Source: an uncultured Pseudomonadota bacterium
GTDB taxonomy: Bacteria > Pseudomonadota > Gammaproteobacteria > Burkholderiales > SG8-39
NCBI GenBank assembly: GCA_903909415.1
Contig: CAIVVS010000114.1
Coordinates: 1 to 11,827 of the forward strand
Direction: 5' to 3'
DNA length: 11,827 nt
Positions 6,218 through 11,827 of this stretch are shown in pieces. The position numbers and the translations under genes were made by a program. The notes beneath the pieces were generated by a model. It did not search any database. It saw only the letters and a list, made by a program, of their open reading frames with translations, and had not been told where the DNA came from. How positions within the stretch are numbered: the first letter of the stretch is position 1; each line of letters opens with the position of its first letter.

Positions 6218-6251
6218 GGACGGGGCAAGTGCGGGGACGGGGCAGGTGCGG
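6218..6251. repeat. 17-base tandem repeat in the ykvA-purN divergent spacer
   Basis: Two abutting copies, GGACGGGGCAAGTGCGG (6218-6234) and GGACGGGGCAGGTGCGG (6235-6251), differ at one base. They sit in the middle of the 100-base divergent intergenic region, a position where a regulator could act on either gene. There is no other evidence of function. Confidence 0.8.
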
Positions 6252-6279
6252 CGCCCGGGGATGAATCCCGGCGTGCCTG

Positions 6280-6285
6280 TAAAAT
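6280..6285 (+). promoter_or_regulatory. Candidate -10 element before purN
   Basis: TAAAAT (5 of 6 to TATAAT), preceded by TG, is the only AT-rich hexamer in the spacer. It lies 6 bases before the GTG of purN, so a transcript from it would have almost no leader. There is no recognisable -35 at 16-18 bases. An imperfect dyad (GGGA-TGAA-TCCC with bulged flanks, about 6253-6276) lies just upstream. Confidence 0.4.
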
Positions 6286-6295
6286 GGCGGGGTGA
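6284..6295 (+). other. Three-codon mini-ORF overlapping the purN start
   Basis: ATG GCG GGG TGA (6284-6295) ends so that its TGA overlaps the purN GTG as GTGA, the same overlap used at three later junctions of the operon. It may be chance. It could equally be a leader cistron that feeds ribosomes to the GTG start, which has no properly spaced Shine-Dalgarno. Confidence 0.25.
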
Positions 6296-6951
6296 AAAAC
6301 ATCGTCATCCTCATCTCCGGGCGCGGCAGCAACATGCGCGCCATCGTGGACGCCGCCATCCCGGGCACGCGCATCGCCGCGGTGATCAGCAACCGGCCCG
6401 ATGCCGGGGGCCTGGCCTTCGCGCGCGAGCGCGGCATCGCCACAGCCGTGGTGGACCACAAGGCCTACGGCTCACGCGAGATGTTCGACGCCGCGCTCTC
6501 CGAGCGGATCGACGAACTGGGCGGCAGCGCCGGCCACGGCGGCCCCGACCTGGTGGTGCTGGGGGGATTCATGCGGGTGCTCACCGCCGGCTTCGTGCGC
6601 CAGTACGAGGGCCGCATGCTGAACATCCATCCCTCGCTGCTGCCGTCGTTTCCCGGCCTGCACACCCACCGCCAGGCGCTGGACGCGGGCGTGAAGGTGC
6701 ACGGCTGCACGGTGCACTTCGTCACGCCGGAACTGGACCACGGGCCGGTGGTGATACAGGCCGCCGTGCCGGTGCTGCCCGGCGACGATGCGGCGACGCT
6801 GGAGGCGCGCGTACTGGCGCAGGAACACCGCATCTACCCGCGCGCGGTGCGCTGGTTCGCCGAGGATGCGCTGGTCATCGAACAGGGCAGGGTGCGCGTT
6901 GGGGATGTTCCCGCCGGGGTGCCGGCCGAACAATGGTTGTTCGCCCAGTGA
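6292..6951 (+). CDS. purN: Phosphoribosylglycinamide formyltransferase
   Basis: A 219-residue cytosolic enzyme of de novo purine synthesis. It transfers the formyl group of 10-formyltetrahydrofolate to glycinamide ribonucleotide (GAR) to give formyl-GAR. The phosphate-binding loop GRGSNMRAI begins at residue 10. The catalytic triad known from E. coli PurN (Asn106, His108, Asp144) appears as Asn111 and His113 in NIHPSLLPSFPGLHTH, and Asp149 in VTPELDHGPVV. All three are shifted by the same five residues. GCTVHFV and the C-terminal RWFAEDALVIEQGRVR are also typical. The start is GTG at 6292, fixed by the MKNIVILISGRGSN opening. It is first in the plus-strand operon, and its TGA overlaps the GTG at 6948 of the next gene. 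Confidence 0.96.
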   Translation: MKNIVILISGRGSNMRAIVDAAIPGTRIAAVISNRPDAGGLAFARERGIATAVVDHKAYGSREMFDAALSERIDELGGSAGHGGPDLVVLGGFMRVLTAGFVRQYEGRMLNIHPSLLPSFPGLHTHRQALDAGVKVHGCTVHFVTPELDHGPVVIQAAVPVLPGDDAATLEARVLAQEHRIYPRAVRWFAEDALVIEQGRVRVGDVPAGVPAEQWLFAQ

Positions 6952-7661
6952 CATTGCCCGCAGTGATCGCACGGTCCGCAGCGCTGCTCGCATTGCTGCT
7001 TGCAGGCGTGCTGCCGGGCCACGCCGCGCCGCCGGCGCGCGTGGAGATCACCTACGAACTCACCGCCAAGGGCATGACCATCGCCGAGCTGAAGGAAACG
7101 CTGGAGCACGACGGCAAGCGCTACACCATCCGCTCCGAGCTGCGCGGCAAGGGCCTGTTCGCGCTCAGCGCGCGCGGCAACCGCAACCGGACCAGCAGCG
7201 GCAGCATTGCCCCCGAGGGCCTGAAGCCCGCCGAGTTCCGCGACCAGTTCGGCGACCGTACCCAGGGCGCGAGCTTCGACTGGGCCAGGCGGATGGTGTT
7301 GCTGGACGAGAACGGCGCAAAGAAGAGCGAACCAATGAACGGGCCCGCGTATGATCGGCTCAGCTTCCATTACACGTTCGCCTTCTCGGCGCCCAGGGCC
7401 GACGTTAGCGCCACCATCAGCGACGGCCGCGCGAACTACCTCTACGTCTACAAGCTCGCCGGCCGCGAGACCATCAAGACGCCGATCGGCGACATCGAGG
7501 CACTCAAGCTGGTCAAGCAGAAGGACCCCGGCGATGACCGTGGGTCGGAGCTGTGGCTGGACATCAAGCGCGGCTACCTGCCGGTACGCGCCTTGGCGAT
7601 CGAGAAGGACGGCAGCCAGATCGACCAGGTCGTCACCCGCATAGATGAAAAAATCAAATAA
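6933..7661 (+). CDS. Exported DUF3108 domain protein
   Basis: A 242-residue predicted periplasmic protein. The N-terminus is a signal peptide (AVIARSAALLALLLAGVLPGHA, written in two parts: AVIARSAALLAL and LLAGVLPGHA), with likely signal peptidase I cleavage after GHA. The mature part begins RVEITYELTAKGMTIAELKE, the DUF3108 opening, and continues with beta-rich segments (RYTIRSELRGKGLFAL, DQFGDRTQGASFDW, YLYVYKLAGRE, GDIEALKLVK). It ends in the family's typical SELWLDIKRGYLPVRALAIEKDG. Function is unknown. Either ATG 6933 (overlapping purN by 19 bases, weak GGGGTG upstream) or GTG 6948 (GTGA overlap with the purN stop) could be the start; both leave the signal peptide intact. The 3' end overlaps the next gene by 17 bases. 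The purN-DUF3108 order is, as I recall, common in Betaproteobacteria. Confidence 0.85.
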   Translation: MVVRPVTLPAVIARSAALLALLLAGVLPGHAAPPARVEITYELTAKGMTIAELKETLEHDGKRYTIRSELRGKGLFALSARGNRNRTSSGSIAPEGLKPAEFRDQFGDRTQGASFDWARRMVLLDENGAKKSEPMNGPAYDRLSFHYTFAFSAPRADVSATISDGRANYLYVYKLAGRETIKTPIGDIEALKLVKQKDPGDDRGSELWLDIKRGYLPVRALAIEKDGSQIDQVVTRIDEKIK

Positions 7662-9558
7662 ATCAGCCAGTTATGTGAAGAAATCGGGTTCTTCCCCGCG
7701 ACCATCCCGCGCCGACCGTGACGCCGCGCGGGCGCGCGCACCCGATGCCCGGCAGGAAACCGTTCACGACCTGGCGGGCGAGGTGCCGCCGGACCGCCGT
7801 CCGATTCCCGAGGCGCTGCGCGCGCAGCCTGTGGTCGACAAGCGCGCGGTCGGCAAGCGTGCCGCTGAGCAGCATGAGGACGAGGTGCGCGAGCCGCGCA
7901 AGGCCCCGGCACGCGTGGACCGTCCCGCGCCGGATCGCACCGAGCGCGTGCTTCCCGCCGGCAGTCCCGCCGCGAACGAAGGTCGACGCGGCAGCGGCGC
8001 GCCGGCCTGGGGCAAGCCGCCGGCCCGGGGCAAGCCGCCGGCTAAGGTCCGTGCCGAGCCGCGCAATGACCCGCGTGCCGAACCGCGCGACGACGATGCG
8101 CGAGCGCCCCATGGTGATCGCGGTGACAGGGGTGATCGCGGCAAGCCGCGACGCGGCGACGAACGAGGCCGCCCCAAGGTAGCATACGACCGCGACAAGC
8201 CGCGCACCGGGTTGCGCCCGCCGCGCGCCGCGCTGCCCGCGGATGAACAGGCCGCGCTCGACGCCCAGAATGGCGCGGCCGGTCCGCGCATGCACCGCGC
8301 GGTGATCGACCTCGCCGCCGCGGCGCTCACCGAGGTGCTGACCTTCCGCCAGGCCTCGGACCGCGTGCTGTCGCAGTTCTTCCGCCAGAACCCGAAGATG
8401 GGCCAGCATGACCGCGCGCTGGTGGCCGAGACCGTGTACGCGGCGCTGCGCCGCAGCCGCCTGCTGCAGGCGGCCGCGCCCGGCGCGGAGGGACGCCGCC
8501 TGGTGCTGGCGACCCTGGTTGCGCTGCGCGGCGTGAACCTGCGCGAACTGGAGCCCCTGCTGACGCGGCGCGAGGTCGAGTGGCTGGCCGAGGTCAAGCG
8601 CCTGGCGCACGAGCCGCAGGAATTCGGCGTCGAGTGCGACCTGCCCGACTGGCTGGTCGAGAAGCTGCTCGAGCGCCATTCGAAGGAAGACGTGCTCGCG
8701 CTGGCGCGCGCGCTGCAGCAGCCCGCGCCGCTGGACCTGCGCGTGAACCTCGCGCGCACCACGCGCGACGCGGCGCAGGCGATGCTCGCCGCCGCCGGCA
8801 TCGAGGCCGAGCCGGGCAAGTACTCGCCGGCGGCGCTGCGCGCGCGCGGCAAGCCGGCGATCCAGCGCGCCGCGCCCTTCGTGCAGGGACTGGTCGAGGT
8901 GCAGGACGAGGGCAGCCAGCTGCTGGCCTGGCTGGTCGCGCCGCAGCGCGGCGAGATGGTGGTGGACTTCTGCGCCGGGGCCGGCGGCAAGACGCTGGCG
9001 CTGGGCATGCTGATGCGCTCCACGGGAAGGCTGTACGCCTTCGACGTGTCGGACTCGCGCCTGGCCAGCCTGAAGCCGCGGCTGGCGCGCTCGGGCCTGT
9101 CCAACGTGCACCCGCAGCGCATCGCCGACGAGCGCGACCCGCGCCTGTCGCGACTGGGCGGCAAGATCGACCGCGTGCTGGTGGATGCGCCTTGCACCGG
9201 CCTGGGCACGCTGCGGCGCAATCCCGACCTCAAGTTCCGCCAGACCGCCGAGGGCGTGGCCGGCATGGCCGCGCGCCAGTCGGCGATCCTGGAGCGCGCG
9301 GCACGCCTGGTGAAGCCGGGCGGCCGGCTGGTGTACGCCACCTGCAGCCTGCTGGCCGAGGAGAACGAAGCGGTGGTCGAGGCCTTCCTCGCGGCGCAGC
9401 CGATGTATGCGCTGGTGCCCGCCGCCGACGTGCTGGCGCGCGCCGGGATCCCCTGGATCGCGGGCTCGCCCGCCGACACCGGCCGCTACCTGCAGCTCAT
9501 GCCGCAGGTGCACGGCACCGACGGCTTCTTCGCCGCGGTACTGGAGCGGGCAAAGTGA
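7645..9558 (+). CDS. RsmB/NOP-family RNA m5C methyltransferase with long disordered N-terminal extension
   Basis: A 637-residue protein. Residues 1-215 are low complexity, rich in Pro, Arg, Ala, Asp and Lys, with repeats such as GKPPAR/GKPPAK, RAEPRN/RAEPRD and GDRGDRGDRG. From MHRAVIDLAAAALTEVLTF (residue 216) onward it is a conserved RsmB-like protein. That part holds a helical RNA-binding region, then the SAM site DFCAGAGGKT (441-450), the DAPCTG motif with Cys517 and the YATCS motif with Cys567. These two cysteines match the pair used by RNA cytosine-5 methyltransferases (one forms the covalent adduct, the other helps release). The likely target is 16S rRNA or another RNA; identity with true RsmB (C967) is not shown. 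Start ATG 7645 overlaps the DUF3108 gene by 17 bases. GTG 7675 and ATG 8290 are in-frame alternatives, the last removing the whole extension. The extension keeps an open frame and residue bias, so I think it is translated. Confidence 0.9.
   Translation: MKKSNKSASYVKKSGSSPRPSRADRDAARARAPDARQETVHDLAGEVPPDRRPIPEALRAQPVVDKRAVGKRAAEQHEDEVREPRKAPARVDRPAPDRTERVLPAGSPAANEGRRGSGAPAWGKPPARGKPPAKVRAEPRNDPRAEPRDDDARAPHGDRGDRGDRGKPRRGDERGRPKVAYDRDKPRTGLRPPRAALPADEQAALDAQNGAAGPRMHRAVIDLAAAALTEVLTFRQASDRVLSQFFRQNPKMGQHDRALVAETVYAALRRSRLLQAAAPGAEGRRLVLATLVALRGVNLRELEPLLTRREVEWLAEVKRLAHEPQEFGVECDLPDWLVEKLLERHSKEDVLALARALQQPAPLDLRVNLARTTRDAAQAMLAAAGIEAEPGKYSPAALRARGKPAIQRAAPFVQGLVEVQDEGSQLLAWLVAPQRGEMVVDFCAGAGGKTLALGMLMRSTGRLYAFDVSDSRLASLKPRLARSGLSNVHPQRIADERDPRLSRLGGKIDRVLVDAPCTGLGTLRRNPDLKFRQTAEGVAGMAARQSAILERAARLVKPGGRLVYATCSLLAEENEAVVEAFLAAQPMYALVPAADVLARAGIPWIAGSPADTGRYLQLMPQVHGTDGFFAAVLERAK
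8009..8141 (+). repeat. 18-base-period repeats in the methyltransferase extension
   Basis: GGGGCAAGCCGCCGGC occurs at 8009-8024 and again at 8027-8042 (period 18; GKPPA). GGTGATCGCGG occurs at 8113-8123 and 8131-8141 (period 18; GDRGDR). Between them, RAEPRN/RAEPRD repeats with period 24. All periods are multiples of three, so copies can expand without breaking the frame. Confidence 0.8.
9543..9546 (+). promoter_or_regulatory. Ribosome binding site of the phospholipase-D-family gene
   Basis: GGAG lies 8 bases before the GTG at 9555, inside the last codons of the methyltransferase gene. It supports the GTG start and independent loading in addition to coupling by overlap. Confidence 0.6.
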
Positions 9559-10193
9559 TTGCGCCGCGGCGCGCGCGCGGTTTGCGCGCCGCGCCTGCTT
9601 CCGGCGCGCGGGGCCTGCAGGTGCTGGCAGTGCTGCTGGCCTTGTGCTCCACCGCGGCGGCGCAGGGCTGGACCGCGTCCGGCCCGCCGCGCGACGCGCC
9701 GTCGCCGATGCGTGCCGCGGGCACCGTGCAGGTGGCCTTCCCGCCCTGGGACAACGCCGAGAAGATGATCATCGCGGCGATCGACGCGGCGCGCTCGCAG
9801 GTGCTGGTGCAGGCGTACAGTTTTACGAGCCGGCCGATCGCCCGGGCGCTCATCGCCGCGCACCGGCGCGGCGTGGACGTGCGCGTGACCGCGGACCGCG
9901 AGCAGACCTTTTCGGGCGACAATTCGCGCATCCCCGAGCTCGCCGCCGCGGGCATGCGGGTGATGCTGGAGGTGCGCTACCTGGGCGCGCACAACAAGGT
10001 GATGGTGATCGATGCGGCCGGCGCGCTGCCTGCGGTGGTCACCGGAAGCTACAACTGGACCTATGCCGCGCAGAACCGCAACGCCGAGAACGTGATGATC
10101 ATCCGCTCCCACCCCGAACTGGCCGCCGCGTACGCGGACAACTGGCAGCGCCATGCAGCCGATGCGCTTCCTTACTCGGGCGCCACGCCGTGA
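9555..10193 (+). CDS. Exported phospholipase D-family (Nuc-like) nuclease
   Basis: A 212-residue protein with a signal peptide (Arg-rich start, LQVLAVLLALCSTAAAQG, likely cleaved near AAA/AQ). It has a single PLD domain: VQVAFPPWDNAEKMIIAAID, VLVQAYSFTSRPIARALIAAH (given as family landmarks), then GVDVRVTADREQ and the HKD motif HNKVMVID with His146, Lys148 and Asp153. GSYNWT (Ser165, Asn167) and Glu178 in NAEN complete the site. One HKD motif per chain means an active dimer, as in the Nuc endonucleases. Substrate could be extracellular or periplasmic DNA/RNA; phospholipid is less likely. GTG 9555 overlaps the methyltransferase stop as GTGA, and its own stop overlaps the next start as GTGA. 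The frame is open far upstream but only as a shadow of the methyltransferase gene. Confidence 0.88.
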   Translation: MIAPRRARGLRAAPASGARGLQVLAVLLALCSTAAAQGWTASGPPRDAPSPMRAAGTVQVAFPPWDNAEKMIIAAIDAARSQVLVQAYSFTSRPIARALIAAHRRGVDVRVTADREQTFSGDNSRIPELAAAGMRVMLEVRYLGAHNKVMVIDAAGALPAVVTGSYNWTYAAQNRNAENVMIIRSHPELAAAYADNWQRHAADALPYSGATP

Positions 10194-11482
10194 ACGGCCG
10201 CCAGATCGAGAGCCTGCTGCTGGACTTCTGGGCCGACCTGCGCGACCCGTCCATCATGTGGCAGGTCGGCACGCTGGCGCTGTGCCTGCTCGCTGCCTTC
10301 CTTGTTAGCCGCGCGGTGCGGCTCCGGGGCATCGAGGCCTCGGGCCTGTGGGGCCTGGGCGTGGGCGGGGCCAAGCGCCTGCTGTTCCCGGTCGTGGCGC
10401 TGCTGCTGGTGCTGGCGGCGCGGCCCATCCTCGCGCACTGGCAGCACGTGAACCTGCTGCGCCTGGCGGTGCCGCTGCTCGGCTCGATGGCGCTGATCCG
10501 CCTGTCCGTCTACATGCTGCGCCAGGCCTTGCCGAGCGGCAGCGCGCTCGCCGCTTTCGAGCGCAGCGTGTCGGTACTGGCCTGGAGCGTGGTCGCGCTG
10601 CACATCAGCGGCCTGCTGCCGGAGGTGGTCGACTTCCTCGAGGGCGTGGCCTTTCGTATCGGCCGCCAGAAGGTGTCGCTCTGGATGGTGCTGCAGGGCC
10701 TGTTCTGGGCGGGGGTGACCGTGCTGGTCGCGCTCTGGGCCTCGAGCGCCATCGAGGCGCGGCTGATGCGCTCGGAGTCGCTGCACACCAGCCTGCGGGT
10801 GGTGCTGGCACGGCTGACGCGCTCGCTGTTCCTACTCGCGGCCATCCTGCTGGTGCTGCCGCTGGTGGGCATCGACCTCACGGTGCTGTCGGTGTTCGGC
10901 GGCGCGCTGGGCGTGGGACTGGGCTTCGGCCTGCAGAAGATCGCCAGCAACTACGTGTCGGGATTCATCATCCTGCTGGACCGCTCGATACGGCTGGGCG
11001 ACATGATCACCGCCGACAACTTCACCGGCGTGGTCAAGGCGATCACCACGCGCTATGTGGTGGTCAAGGCGCTGGACGGGCGCGAAGCCATCATCCCCAA
11101 CGAGACCCTGATCACGCAGACGGTCATCAACCAGACCCACTCCGACAGCATGGTGCGCCTGGCGCTGGCGGTGCAGGTGGACTACGACACCGACCTCGAC
11201 GCGGCGATCAGGCTGATGGAGTCGGTGGCGCGCGCCCATCCCCGTGTACTGGCAGAACCCGCGTGCAGCGCCTGCCTGGTGCGCTTCGCCGACAGCGGCA
11301 TCGACCTGGAACTGGGCTTCTGGATCCGCGATCCCGACAGCGGTTCGGCCAACGTGAAGTCCGACCTGGGACGGGCCCTCCTGACCGCCTTCCGCGCGGC
11401 GGGCATCCATATCCCTTACCCGCGCAGGGTGGTCGAAATCCGGTCTCCGGAAGGGATTGCGGATACCGGTCTAACCCGATGA
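10190..11482 (+). CDS. MscS-family mechanosensitive channel
   Basis: A 430-residue inner-membrane protein, longer than E. coli MscS (286 residues). It has extra N-terminal membrane helices: hydrophobic segments lie near 23-41, 65-80, 87-107, 121-140, 162-182 and 210-228. The pore helix follows, with the Gly/Ala pattern GGALGVGLGFGLQKIASNY from residue 237. The cytoplasmic beta-domain reads DRSIRLGDMIT, then GVVKAITTRYVVVKALDGRE, IIPNETLIT and VINQTHSD. The C-terminal alpha/beta domain ends in IHIPYPRRVVEIR. Such channels open under membrane tension and release solutes on hypo-osmotic shock. GTG 10190 overlaps the nuclease stop as GTGA and has no Shine-Dalgarno, so translation probably depends on coupling. 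It is the last gene of the operon. Confidence 0.92.
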   Translation: MNGRQIESLLLDFWADLRDPSIMWQVGTLALCLLAAFLVSRAVRLRGIEASGLWGLGVGGAKRLLFPVVALLLVLAARPILAHWQHVNLLRLAVPLLGSMALIRLSVYMLRQALPSGSALAAFERSVSVLAWSVVALHISGLLPEVVDFLEGVAFRIGRQKVSLWMVLQGLFWAGVTVLVALWASSAIEARLMRSESLHTSLRVVLARLTRSLFLLAAILLVLPLVGIDLTVLSVFGGALGVGLGFGLQKIASNYVSGFIILLDRSIRLGDMITADNFTGVVKAITTRYVVVKALDGREAIIPNETLITQTVINQTHSDSMVRLALAVQVDYDTDLDAAIRLMESVARAHPRVLAEPACSACLVRFADSGIDLELGFWIRDPDSGSANVKSDLGRALLTAFRAAGIHIPYPRRVVEIRSPEGIADTGLTR

Positions 11483-11514
11483 ATCCAATAGGGTATTCCG
11501 CTCCCAAATAATCC

Positions 11515-11543
11515 TTGGGCGGGTGCCCGGCATGCCGTAGAAT
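11515..11543 (+). promoter_or_regulatory. Candidate sigma-70 promoter of the desaturase gene
   Basis: TTGGGC (11515-11520) and TAGAAT (11538-11543) stand 17 bases apart, with a 5 of 6 match at -10 and a weak 3 of 6 at -35. The spacer ends in the perfect palindrome CGGCATGCCG (11528-11537), which abuts the -10. A second palindrome, AGAATTCT (11539-11546), overlaps the -10. Both are possible operator sites. This is the only such promoter-like pair in the 94-base gap after the MscS gene. Confidence 0.5.
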
Positions 11544-11561
11544 TCTGTCACTTTCCTGTCC

Positions 11562-11567
11562 AGAGGA
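11562..11567 (+). promoter_or_regulatory. Ribosome binding site of the desaturase gene
   Basis: AGAGGA ends 9 bases before the ATG at 11577. It is a well-formed Shine-Dalgarno and fixes the start. Confidence 0.7.
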
Positions 11568-11576
11568 CCTGAATCC

Positions 11577-11827
11577 ATGCTGTTTTCCGGGTTGTATGAC
11601 CTGCCTTGGTGGGGTCTGGTGCTGGTGGCGCTGGGGCTGACCCACATCACCATTGCTGCCGTGACCATTTTCCTGCACCGCTGCCAGGCGCACCGTGCAC
11701 TGGAACTGCATGCGATCCCCAGCCATTTCTTCCGGTTCTGGCTCTGGCTGACCACCGGCATGGTGACCAAGGAGTGGGCGGCGATCCACCGCAAGCACCA
11801 CGCCAAGTGCGAGACCGCGGACGACCC
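11577..11827 (+). CDS. Membrane fatty acid (acyl-CoA/delta-9 type) desaturase, 5' part
   Basis: The first 83 residues of a membrane desaturase, cut by the window edge. A hydrophobic segment (WWGLVLVALGLTHITIAAV, from residue 11) leads into the first iron-binding box, HRCQAH (His34 and His39, HxxxxH). It continues with SHFFRFWLWLTTGMVTKEW and the second box HRKHH (71-75, HxxHH). These histidine boxes hold the di-iron centre that introduces a double bond into a saturated acyl chain using oxygen. The third box (HxxHH) would lie beyond the edge. It makes unsaturated fatty acids for membrane fluidity. The start is supported by AGAGGA 9 bases upstream and its own promoter candidate. It may still be read through from the operon upstream, since no convincing terminator follows the MscS gene. 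Confidence 0.92.
   Translation, partial: MLFSGLYDLPWWGLVLVALGLTHITIAAVTIFLHRCQAHRALELHAIPSHFFRFWLWLTTGMVTKEWAAIHRKHHAKCETADD

Noticed and set aside
7663..9513. Very long minus-strand open frames (616 and 571 codons) opposite the RNA methyltransferase gene
   Set aside because: In DNA this GC-rich stop codons are scarce in shadow frames. The translations are Arg/Ala/Ser-rich and motif-free, while the plus strand has clear catalytic motifs.
9407..10189. Long in-frame extension upstream of the MscS gene
   Set aside because: It overlaps the methyltransferase and nuclease genes in another frame, and the translation is Arg/Ala-rich without motifs. The GTG at 10190 begins conserved channel sequence.
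11503..11519. CCCAA/TTGGG hairpin after the MscS gene as a terminator
   Set aside because: It has only five base pairs, a seven-base loop, no T-tract, and overlaps the likely -35 of the desaturase promoter.
1..11827. CRISPR arrays, tRNA or rRNA genes, insertion sequences, phage or defence modules
   Set aside because: No spaced repeat array, cloverleaf, ribosomal RNA stretch, transposase or integrase motif, or terminal inverted repeat was seen. The exported nuclease and DNA glycosylase are better explained as housekeeping genes than as defence genes.

Overview
The window is very GC-rich bacterial chromosome, packed with genes. PurN, a periplasmic DUF3108 protein, an RsmB/NOP-type RNA methyltransferase and a membrane acyl desaturase in series, together with the codon use, suggest a Betaproteobacterium (Rhodocyclales/Burkholderiales/Nitrosomonadales-like). 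This is an inference from gene content; no rRNA or other marker is present.

Left part (about 41-6191), all on the minus strand and read right to left: a YkvA/DUF1232 membrane protein, a small unknown membrane protein, a broken PaaI-type thioesterase, a TMEM175-type potassium channel, a dihydrofolate-reductase/RibD-C-like protein, a YdeI/OmpD-associated family protein, a 162-base spacer rich in inverted repeats, a second YdeI-family paralogue, a DUF4239 (bestrophin-like) membrane protein, a lipoprotein with a SAM-methyltransferase fold, and a family-6 uracil/hypoxanthine-DNA glycosylase. Several junctions overlap (TGATG at 3707-3711, 8 bases at 2321-2328, ATGA at 1492-1495), so much of this looks like one or two operons of small stress or housekeeping genes. 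At the far left a plus-strand gene ends convergently, sharing a CTAG with the glycosylase stop.

A divergent 100-base spacer (6192-6291) holds a 17-base tandem repeat and a -10-like TAAAAT just before purN.

Right part (6292-11482), all plus strand: purN, DUF3108 protein, RsmB-like RNA methyltransferase with a 215-residue disordered N-terminal extension, exported phospholipase-D-family nuclease, and an MscS-family channel. Every junction overlaps, three of them as GTGA, so this reads as a translationally coupled operon. After a 94-base gap with a plausible sigma-70 promoter, a delta-9-type fatty acid desaturase begins and runs off the right edge.

I see no transposase, integrase, CRISPR array, tRNA or rRNA, and no clear case for a new multi-gene system. 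The most unusual items are the decayed thioesterase with several readable lesions, the methyltransferase extension, the exported methyltransferase, and a YdeI-family duplication whose two copies sit exactly 750 bases apart.
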